A stretch of 64,000 bases of DNA from Branchiostoma lanceolatum (taxonomy: Eukaryota; Chordata; Leptocardii; Amphioxiformes; Branchiostomatidae): positions 35,204,193-35,268,192 of the forward strand of contig NC_089723.1 in NCBI RefSeq assembly GCF_035083965.1, given 5' to 3'. Positions 9,662-21,600 of the stretch are shown piece after piece (position 1 is the stretch's first letter; each line of letters starts with the position of its first letter). The position numbers were made by a program, and so were the translations under genes. The notes beneath the pieces were generated by a model that ran no database searches, was not told the origin of the DNA, and worked only from the letters and a program-made list of their open reading frames with translations.

Positions 9662-12600
9662 TCAAGCTATCTTGAGGCTCTGTGCATTAAACCCGTCCCC
9701 TTTATGCTTCCCCACCAGATCCAGCATGGTGTGTTTTTTAGCCAGGGCCCGCGAGGACTCCAGCTCATACATGGTACAGAGGTTGAAGAGAAGGCCTTCT
9801 TGAACGAAGCGGTTGGGGTCTTCCTGAACCACACTTTCAAGCATCTTCAGGGCCTCCTTAAGGTTCCCCAAGTACAGCTGGCAGACGGCTGTGTTGTTGA
9901 TTGCCTATTGGTGGAAACAAAAATGTGTTTATGTTGAAATGCAGGGTTTGAAATACAATTAAGCAACTTGCAATTTTGCAAGTAACCCCAAAAAAGTAGT
10001 TTGAACCCTGAAATGTATTGTCCTGCAACAGCTTTACTCACTCAAGAAAGTTGTTCTACATACGCAAGGTGACAGTAACTCAAGCAACTGTGGATAAAAT
10101 TTGGAAATGGTCAGATGTTTCAGACCGCATCCACTGTCTTGGCACTGACTGGATGTCTAACTTTCATCAACATTGTTATACATATTATCTTGTATTTCTT
10201 GCTTTATTAAAAAAAAAAATAAAATACAACTAAAAGGATATGCTGAAGATGGCATAGGTGTAGGAGGCTAGTTTACTGGTAGTGGAGTGTGCTCAACTCC
10301 CATATACTTTCTCATGTAAGTGTAAAGAAAGCAGTATGTGACACGGATGGATGAACACACATGTACCATTTTTTAAAGTCTTTCCTTTGAACCTCCTGCC
10401 TTCCAAACGCAAGGCGAAAAATCTACCTTCTTGGCCATTGCACCAGTCTGCCTTTAACTGTGTTAGGATTTCTGTACATGCTTGCAAGATAGGGGCTAGT
10501 CCACTGTAGTGGGGTGTGTTTGACTCTTTGAAATCTTTGAAATCTTTACACTCTTTTTCATAAGTGCTGAGTGCACAGTAGAGAAAAGTTTTTGGTTTGA
10601 ACCCACATTACCTTCCAAATGCAAGGCACCCTACCTCCTAGGCCTTTGTATCCATTTGCTTTTAACTGTGATTAGCAGTACATGTTTGTAAAACAGACTT
10701 CACATATGCCCGAAATTTGTGTGATTACTTTGGTAGGAACACCTTTGTATCAGAAAGGGCCAAGAAGAGATACTGGAGGGCATTTCCTATTATGCACACA
10801 ATATCACACATCCTCTTTAAATCATTTGATGTGCCTGTTCTGTCGTAAAACACAGGAAGTAATCAAGCAAATGCACAGCCTCGTGTTCCGGTGGGCTTTG
10901 AAATCAACTTCAAGCGACATGGATGCTAAAGATCTAATCGTCTCTTCTCAGCTCTTGATACCTTTTTTCCCACCTTAAGCCAAATGCTAAGATGAAGGAA
11001 AGAAAGTGGTGATGTGGTAAGAAATCATTATGGAGTAGTGCTGTGTACTGGTACTGTACCGTAAAAATTGATTCAGTACAGGTCCAAAATACTGGATCAT
11101 GAAGTACCGGTACTGTACCGATATAAACTTAAACCAACATGTGCTTATTTTGTGACTGATCTCCTTACGTTTAGTTATGCAGCACTATTCTGGAGGCATG
11201 TTGTGAGTAACTTGCTGCAGCCATCAAGTATAAGTAATGAGAAATGGCAGCAGGCACAGCAATTATATTTTTCTACTTGGTTGCACTGATAAGAATACGT
11301 ATGTAGTGGCAGGCTTTTCTTCCATAAATGGCCAGGCAACATGAGAGGTACATGTACCTCGGAGTTGTACTTTCCAAGCAGATAAAAGGAGGGAAGATTA
11401 CAACACTTCCTGGCACCTTGTTTTTCTCATGTAAAAACCACAAAAGAGTTCCCCAACATCTGTTCAGAAATTGAATATCATAACACTTTCGTGGTGAAGA
11501 GATACATGTAGACAGACGGTTCACTGAACCTGATTCGGACCTTTATAACATCCAAGAACCGAGTCCAAAAACCTGAAAGCCTAAAAACCTGAGTAAAAAA
11601 AACCCTGAACAAAGTACAAATATATTTTTCTATATTGTTTGATAAAAAGTGTTTTGAGTCTCCCCTCTGACAAAAAAGGTATTTAAAATAAGCGCAACAT
11701 TCAAATATCAAGCACTGGTTTATGTTGAAAGTTTTCTCACCAAGAAACTTTCATAGTCGTGCGTGTCAGTATTAATTCTCTATGCTTAATATTGTTCTAA
11801 TAAAACAAAACATCAGCTGGACAGGATTAGGTCCAGGTTCAGGTCTGGACCTGAACCTAAATCTCTGAACCTAAACTTGGACTTGGACCTTATTAAGCCA
11901 AACCGGTATCCACCCCTAGTAATAGCACATATTTAGATACAAAATAAGTGGAAATGTTATTGAATGGAAGTCCATTCAGCTACAGCACCGGAACACTGAT
12001 GATCGAGTATTTTGGACCTGTATCTACATGGTTTTTGTGATATTGCACCAGAACTAGATACCAATAGGCAGCCCTAGTGAACACAACTACTTTTACACAA
12101 CTCACCACTCCATTGTCGGGTTGCAACTTGTAGACTTGTTCAAACAGTTGGCCGGACTCTGCAAATGACCCTTGGCCCAGGGCGAGGAATGCTCTGGAAG
12201 GGAAGACAATCACAACACGGAATTATTGTTGAAATTGATCATACTAAAAGTACCCATATTATCAATGAGAGGATACTTAAACACTGTAAATCATGGATTT
12301 GATGCAAGAAAAGGACTTAAAATATAACATTCCATTTTGCTTAACTGGCCTGAGGATCACTTGACAATTGATAAAGACAGTAACAATCGACAACAGTAAT
12401 GCACATGCATATGAAACATGGCTGACCTGGTTTATACATTTTTGTTGAGGTAGGTAGAGGAGGTAGGTAAAGGCAAAGATCTCATAGCCTTGGAGGCCGT
12501 AGGGGCAATGGGTTGTTATTCACTATGTCTAAGGGCACAGCATCAGAAGGCAGAGCCCCTCCCTCTCCTTCTATCCCCTTTACCTCCCCAGCCGAAGTAA

Positions 12601-15600
12601 GGTACCCATTTTACACATGGGTGGAGTGAGGAGAGTTGTGTCAAGTGCCTTTTCCAACGACGCAGTGTCTCGCCAGGACTGCAGGGAATTGAACCTGTGA
12701 CCTCACAACAGGGCTCTAGCCAGCCTGAAATTTAATTCGGTAAGCGCAAACTTTTTGTATGAACCTAATATATCGGCCCACAAACCACTGGCAACCACCG
12801 TGCCTCTGTTTGTCTGCAACCTTGGGGTTGTCACCTGTCGCCGGCGGAAGATAGAAATGGCCTGAATCGACTTCGCCTCAAACTTCCGCTTCTTTTCTGG
12901 AAAGCTTTGCAAAAGTTCAAGCCCTGTCTATATCTTTTCTCCCTTTTGTCCGTCAAGGTTTACGGATTGGTTTTGAATTTTTTCCGTAACACGCAGCAAA
13001 GTCCCGTAGATTTACGGCAAAACTGGCGCTGGCTAGAGCCCTGCCTCACAATCTCATGTAAAGTAGCCTTGCCACTTCGGCCATTCAATGATATGTTGAG
13101 GACTTGGGTTTTACGTCATTTACAGAAGTGGACTTGCTTAAAATTTCAATGGTGTTACTTACTACTTGTTACTTGTTACTTGCTTAGGTCTCTTCACTAA
13201 GTGAATCGCCTGCGTTAGGATGAGTAGTACGTCTAATGGTGTAAGACATTTTAATTTTCAACTCACTTGTTGGTAGTATTGACAGCCTCTCCATCTGCCT
13301 TATCTTCCAGCAGTGGCTCTGCCTTCTCGAAGCACTGCTGAGCCCCTTTCACATCCCCAAGCTGTAGTCAGAGAAATGTTTGATATGGTCAAGAATGAAT
13401 TTCATCCAAGAAAACAAGAATGGCAAATATTGTGATTATTAGTGTGTATGAAATAGTTGAATTCTTGCATCTTCACTTTAAAAAACGAGACATCAAAGCT
13501 GAAAGTTCCACTGCAGTATCATAGAGTGATAGAAATCCTCTAGGGGGCCCAAAACCTAAAGTATTTGTTTCTTCCTTTTGCCAACCCCTATGAACATCCC
13601 CAAGCTAAAGTCAGAGTATATACAGAGAAATGTTGGATAAAAAAAAATCATACTCAATAGTGCATCTCATGAAGTAAAACAAGAACAGCAAATAATCACA
13701 AATTTTCTGTCATTCTTTTAGACCCCTGTAGTGCCTTACTGTGGCTCATAGGGCAGCAAGTTTCCTGCCTTGTTGTTTCAGTAGCAGGGTTTCTACAGAA
13801 AGGGGCTGTTAGCTCTTTCCCTTTAACAATTGCTGCAGACACCTCCTAAAGCAAGGGACCCTCATTCTACATCCCTACTGAAAGTTGGGTGCAGCCCCAA
13901 CCGAGATGCCTTTCATTCTCACGACTGAACCGGGGTCTCCCGGTTGGCCCAAAAAACAACAACATCACATTTGCCTAGTATACACTTAAGTTGTCAGGAA
14001 GCATATCTACATGAAATGTACTTTATCAACTCCATATTGCAGAAATAAGTTTCAATAAACCATTGTGGAACTCATTTATCTAACCAACCAAATATAATAT
14101 TCAGGTAGGTTGTTTGTTCCCATAGCAGCCAAAAAAGGTCCTTCCAGTTCTTCTATTCCCAACGGTTCAATTTGTACAATGCACAACATTAAATGTGCTT
14201 CACTTCATCTTGACTTGTGTATGGAGCAATCCTCATTAATTTTGGTCGTTGTTTGGGGCATGAATGCCCAATGGGGACAGCAAAAAAGTGGTTGCTGGCC
14301 TGTGTAATGCTTAGGTCACAATGGGAAAAAGGGGCCCTGTCGGGCTGTTTCTTTAACATTACTTTTGGGCGTTACCCCTACATGGCTCCGTGGGGCACTC
14401 TGCCACAACCAGGCTATTTTTGGGGCACCGCTGGGGCCCTGGAACTTTTTAACACAGAGTTAAAATCAATGGGGACCAGGTAACAAATAGGTGCTGTGAG
14501 CTGCTCGTGAGAACACCAAGGGGTACCCTTCCGGTATCCGGCAGTCTACTGGGACAAATTTGTACAAATTTAAGGGGCCCGGCCGGAACTACAACTTGGT
14601 TGAACTGCACAAAATTGAATGGTACTGTTTTAAATGTGGCTTATGACTGGAGGAGAACTCAATCAGAGAACTGTCTATTATAGAAATACGTTTTGTATTG
14701 AAATTTGTATTGAATTTCGTATCTTGTTCAGTTACTTTGTAATAGCCTTCCGCTAGTTGGGTAGCCCTGGCTGTACTTTTTTCTACAGCCAAATAAATAA
14801 ATAAATCAAATTAAGTACATCTTGTACATATAGACTCAGCATGTGGGCCTCCTAATGGCTGTTTTCATACGTTGATAACTGGCCCCAGCGGATCAGGCCA
14901 GCAGTGTCTAATGACCAATTATCAGTGCCCCAACCCTCAGCAGTGACACCTTCTGTAATCTTGTTACTCGCCATTTTGAAAGTTCACACTTCAGCCTTGA
15001 ACAATTTCATCAGGTTGGTGAATGACTGAATAGTTCTTATATTCACAACCAAGTATTTTACAAGAGCTGATGTTTCGATGACTGTCTGTCATCTTCATCA
15101 GGGCAATACTGACTGGTTCACAGTGCACTGAAGCTAGGTGTTACTGCTAACAATGCAGTAGCTAGGTGAAGAAGCTAGGTGTTACTGCTAACAGTTCAGG
15201 TCTTCTACATCAGAGTTACCACATCAACCTAGGCTTTCTTCAACTTCTAGTCTGAGTAGGAACTGATTACAGTGGCCACAACCATATGATTATATAACTC
15301 TGACTACAAACTTTGAGTTCCTATTAGATGAAACCAACGACTTCAATAACTACACTATGTCTTAATGTATTAATGCAATTGAGCCTAACAATATTTTATA
15401 GCTTCATATGAGTTTTGTTGTTACTTGTCTCTTAGTAATACATTTCAAAGTGCCACTTGCTAATAAGGTTGCGTTACGGCAACTGCAAAAAATGAGTTTT
15501 TCCTTGTCAAGGTGTATATGTTGAATGCAATCATCATCTTCAGCATATCATTTTCAAAGGGGTATTGGTGGTATACATATACGGGTATGGAGTCATTTCT

Positions 15601-18600
15601 ACAAAGGGTAACTGTTAGTACAAAATTGTATAGGTATTAGGTCATCTCTACAGGGACACTGGTTGCACATGTACAAGACTTAGTATGGTGTCATATCTAC
15701 AGAGGTACTGGTGGCACATGTACAGGCATGGTGTCATTTCTACAGCGGTACTGGTAGTACATGGACAAGTATCTCTACAGGGGTACTGGTGTATGGTGTC
15801 ATTTCTACGTACAGGGGTACTGGCGGTACATGTAAAGGTATGGAGTTTCTTTCAAGTTTCCATTAATTTTGGAGATATGATACAGGATTTCCACTTCGTG
15901 ATGAAATAAGCTATCTGGATAATTGCCTCCCCGTGGAATTCATTTTTCATCAAACGGTTCCATCATTGCAATGACTATTGTAGTGTGTTAATACAAAAGA
16001 ACACAATGATCTAACATCATATATTTGCGTGTCATCATTATATGGGTGCAGTCGAGTAAGAGTAACTCATAAAGGGACCATAAAGTAGATTTAGTTCTTC
16101 AAAATTGTTTGATATTAGCAATTGTTCACCTGTTACGTACACGTATGTTCAAGTTGCCATACATTGTACCTGTTACACTTGTCACACACTAAAGTTCTTC
16201 TTCTTCTATATCTGTTACAAGATATGGTTCGGACTTACATCTAAGATCTGATGCATTCTAAAGGTTATGAAAAGGGATTACACACTTTCTTAAAGCTGAC
16301 TTCAAACCTTTCTTCTACCCTTGTGCTGTCACTATATTGTAAATGCATCTATCCTAAGGCCTATAAGAAAACTCAAGCAGCCTTTGAAAGTATGGACCTG
16401 TTTTTGTGTCAACAAACAATTAACACGCATTTTGGACATCAAACACGCAATGTGACACGATTTAGCAGCCAATCAGAATGGACATCTTGTAAAGCTAATA
16501 GGAATACACCCACGCCGTAATTACTGTACATTCATTTACTTTTGCGATGGTTTTATTTTGCGGTTTGAGGGAAAAGGAGGTTTTCACTGTGTTTTAGATT
16601 CACGGTTGAAAACATTCTGTATGATAGTTAGTAAAATATTAGAAGCACATGCATGTCGTCATGAATTTGCGTTGGAAATTTCGAAGTGATAACCGCAAAA
16701 ATAAAACCTTGCAAAAGTTTCAAGGTTTACAGTACCTTAGGAAGGAAAAATTCCACTTATATCAAACACACTTAGTCTAAGTTAACTCTGTTTTAATACT
16801 TGACATGCACATGTAGATACACATTTTGTAAATTGTATGTGGGACATCTTACCTGTAGTTTAATTCTGCCCATTGCACTCAGAATCTGAGGGGTATCTCC
16901 TACCTCTTGAGACAGTATGGTGTCCATTGTCTCATAAGCTAGGTTAAAATCCTGCAACCCAAGAAAACAATCTGTATCTGTACCTGTATCTGTATAGCCG
17001 GTATAACCGCCCTTCGGCGTAACACACCAGCTTCGCAGGCACGCGGCGCGGCAGCAGCTGGTTATATTACACTGTACGGCCTTTCACACCTAACTTTTGC
17101 ACATCTGACTGCAATCGTTCTTTGAAGCTATTTAGTGAAGGTGTTCCTACAGCATCTGATGACAACGAGTTCCATTCTACTATGGTTCTCGGGGAATACG
17201 AATTTTTGAACACATCAATCCTTGGTTTGTAACTCTGGTACTTAAAGGCATGACTATTTCTAGTCCTTTTCTGGGCTGGTATTAGATAATTATCAGTCGG
17301 TAAATCCACAAGTTTATTAGTCATTTGTACATCATGCAAAGCCTGGATATTTTTCTTCTGTCTTCAAGTGACTTCCACTGTAGATCTGTTTTCATTTTAG
17401 TGACACTAGCACCCCTGTCATAGTTGTTCGTGCAGAACCTGGCAGCTTGGTTTGCCAATAAGTTTGTTAATGATTATTCATTAATACTATGTACTGGTTA
17501 AGTCAAGTACTGGTGTATAGATAAAAAGGCATCTACATCATCATCATGTTCCACATTAATGAAAAAAAGAAAGTTGCAATTATCATGTGATATTTTTTTC
17601 TACACAAAGCCAGTTACAATGAACAAGTGAAGAGAGAAAACACCAAATATCATCACACTCTATCCAGTCTCCTTTGTTATGCTGACCAAAATATCCGTAA
17701 ACACAAAAACACAGACACATGCAAAACAATACCTTGATTTTTGAGGTAATGAAAGGATTCTACACACATTTCTATCTACATGATTGTACATTACCTTACC
17801 TTCAATACCACAGCACAGTTAGTGATAGAAAATTGCACCCGCACTTCCCGAGACTTCCACAGCTCCAATGATGCTAGGGGAGGAGAAACAGGTTTGAACA
17901 CAACTTTTAATAATATAAGTGTTATGAAAAGGAAGTCTAGAAATGACAACAAGTGTATCGTGAGATAAACTAGGGATATAGCATGTACATGCTTGTTCAA
18001 ATGAATTCAATGCGCTCAGTTCTGTCGATAGATTCAATTACATACTAGGAGGTGATAATCCCTACTGTGTGCAGATAGGTATACACATCAAAGAATGTTT
18101 GGACATTAGAACAAGCAATGTATAAGTATATGACATGTGATATTTCGATATGTTGCTCTATCCCATAAGATTGTGTGTAATCAATCTCATTTTTATGCAC
18201 TTATTCGTTTGTATGTATGTATGTATGTAGTAGACCTTACGAAAGTCACTGTGCTTTTGTTGTGTCAATAAAAATCTTCTCTGTATTTCTATATGATAAT
18301 TACCTGTTCTGTTCTCTGGTGACAAAACCAGCATGCTTCCATCCTCAGCTACACCCTTTTCCAGGTTGGTCACGATCTACAACATAAAAGTTTAGACCAT
18401 TGTAAAAATAAGATCGCATACAGGGCTGTTTCCAGGGCCTGTCTCTCCATCCCAGGATGGAAATTTTCTTGTTCGGACGTAAAAAAAGTTTACCCTGTCC
18501 GCTCAAAATCTTAACTTTATGACATGGAATTGATTGATTGGACTTATTGAAAATGTATCTTAAAGTTTGTAAGCTTAAAATTACGAATTCAACACTGAAA

Positions 18601-21600
18601 ACTCAAAACATCTACCAGGGTGCGAAATACCTGGTTGCATGTTGCACAGTGCAACAAGATTTCGGTTGGTGCAAGTTAATTCCAAACCCAGGTAGCGCAG
18701 TGTGCAACCTTATATTTTGAGCCAAAGATTTCAATCGGAGCCCTGGAAGCTCACAAAAACACAGTGTCACTCTCATAAAATTCGGTAAATCTTCAATTGA
18801 AATAAAGAAATCAACACTTTTTTGTTTTAAACCATCCAAAACCCTTCATAGATCGTGGAATTTGAGCTGAAAAAGACAAAAACACACTGCCCTCAGCTAA
18901 ACAAGATGTTGTTAGGTCAATGGGAACACAATACTATCTAATATATATTTCAAAATTGTTAGTAGTATTATACGCTACATACGAGCTTGATTTGAAGAAA
19001 TCGGTGCATGTTGCTGGAGCAACCTGAAATTTGGATGTGCCACCTAGCATTTGCCCTAGGTTGCAACATGGGCAACCTGGCTCAAAAAAGTACTTCGCAC
19101 CCTGTCTACTCCCAAACAATAAGTGCGATGGAAAAAAATTTAAAGCTGGAGACAGCCCTGATTGTATATAAGAAATGGTGAAAAAATAACATAAAGCTGA
19201 TTGATCAAGTAACAATCTCACAATCAATACCTGGTTACATGTGCCAAGCAACTGGTAGAGTCTGTCAAACCTGTACAAGTGACTATCTGTACATAAGGAC
19301 CACCTGGCCAATGTAGTCACTTTTTTGGGTGGTTCTTTAGATAACGTTTCCCATTGACACAAGCATTAAGAATCATGTCTATATAGTGACCAGAATTATC
19401 GGCCCCCTGATGAGTGGTCTTCTAGGGCAGTTTTGACTGCACTCAATTTGTCACAAGATCAACTTGAACATAAAACATCCCTGCATTGTACAAAATTTAA
19501 TGTAAATCTAGGACAGTACAAAAGAAAGGGTTCAAATATATTTAAAAATTCCAGAGGGCTGTTTGATTCAGTCACACTGATCCATACCTGGTTACATGTG
19601 CCGAGCAGCTGGTAGAGTCTGTCAAGCGCCTCATGTGGTTTTCCCAGGTACTGCGGCAGCTCTGCATGAAGAACCCTGAAGTGGAACGGGACCATGGTGC
19701 CTGGGAAAGTACAAGAAGAAAAGCAATATTGGTTTGTAATGAAATCATGCATGTACATTAATCTTAATAAAAAAAAAAACAATTTTTTTAGGATAATATG
19801 GATATCTTGTTGATGAATAGCAAGAGTAAATCAATGGTAACCAACTTCACTCAACACAAAAAGTTCTGAAACTTCAATTTGATCATTGACAATCATATCA
19901 CTATCATCACTTTATCAATTGTTTCATGTCATATATCATTAGAAAGCTTATCTATTACCTTACATTACAAAGTTATCATACTTGTTAATGTGATCCTATA
20001 TTCAAAGATGTGCATGACTTTTGTGAGTGCATCATAAAGTGCCAGAATATTCCTGCCAACAAAATGTTCATCCTTGGCAGGGGAACTTTTTTTGGTCAAC
20101 CCACTCACAAAATGATGGTGGTCATTGCACAAAAGCATGATGATAACAAAGGTTTCGTTTTAAGAAGAATATACAAGCATTCCACTGAAATAACAATTAG
20201 TGTTAATCATTAAAAACAATAGATATATGACCAAGGGGAATTTGGGCACTTGTTTTTTGTGACGAACTCTCATAGTCATAGTCAGCAGCTCTGGTGATCA
20301 TAACAAGATAATATTAACTGCACATTACCTCTTCTCCCCTTGTATGTGTCTGGGTAGAACTCGTAGTACAGATCAGGTTGGTCCAGTCCGCTGAATGCCT
20401 CCAGTTCAGCCTCCGCAGTAGAGAACATTCGCAGACGAACCAGCAACGCGATACGGGTGAACCACAGCTGGGAAGTACAATGATGATGATGAAAGGTTTA
20501 TCAAGAGAACAACATTGATGTAACACATATAGAAATAGAGTTGGACTATGTAGGGTCTATACTTATTTTACTAATTGTAGATATTGTCTTCACTTTATTT
20601 GCATATCAATTCATACTTTGTAATTAAAACCTGCTGATCAACAAATCTTGCTCAGTGTCACTGATGAAAAGTAGTGAATGCTACTTGAGACATTTCCAAA
20701 ATCTTACCCAGTTGCTTGAGTAACTGCTATTTGGTATAATCCTAGATACACAGAAACCATAGAAAGTTGGATGGCTCGATGGACTGATGGATGGATGGAT
20801 GAATGAATCAATAGAAAGTATTCTTTCCAAGTCAAAATGTCTTTACTTTTGTTGGCAATAAGTTTTTCTTGATCAATACCGCAGAGAACCCATGCTTTCA
20901 AAATGATCTCAAATCAAACATGGTGCCGACTTCAATGCCCACACAATGTTTATAATCTTTTTCCAGTGCTACACAGTACACTTTCATCTCTGTGGTTGGA
21001 CATCATGTTATTGCTAAAAAAATAAGGCAAAAAGTTATATACTTGACAGTGCAGGTACAGGTACAGTACCAGTACATTGATGTTACGGTATTTGTGGCCT
21101 GTACATGTACACCTACATGTAAATGATATCTGTGGTACTGTAACAGTACCGGTACACAGCACTAGTCAAACATTACTATAAAAAAAGTCATTAATGTTGA
21201 CACAAAAGTCCCTGTCCCTTTCATACCTGTAGACTTTGTGGAGTATGTCTGGAGAGCTGTCCTGCCATGCCCATCCCCTGTCCACACTGCGCCAGCAGTC
21301 GGCCTGTCATGTCTACTGCAGCCCGCAAGTTCCCCGTTACCTGAAATTGGGGAGACACATGTTATATACATGTATTATGATACATGTCTGTATACTATAA
21401 CAAGTATCAAAATCTTGAAAGTCAGCTTGTAAATACAAAGTCGGGTAAGTCATGCTTCCAACTCAAAAGATGTCACCCCAGGATAGGGGTGTTCAAATTT
21501 TTTTCCCTAGAAATATCAATATCGAGTGGAACTTGTAGTAGGGGGATCTTCACTAAGTAGCCTTAAACAATGCTTGCATCTAGATGTGCAAAGGTTAGGT

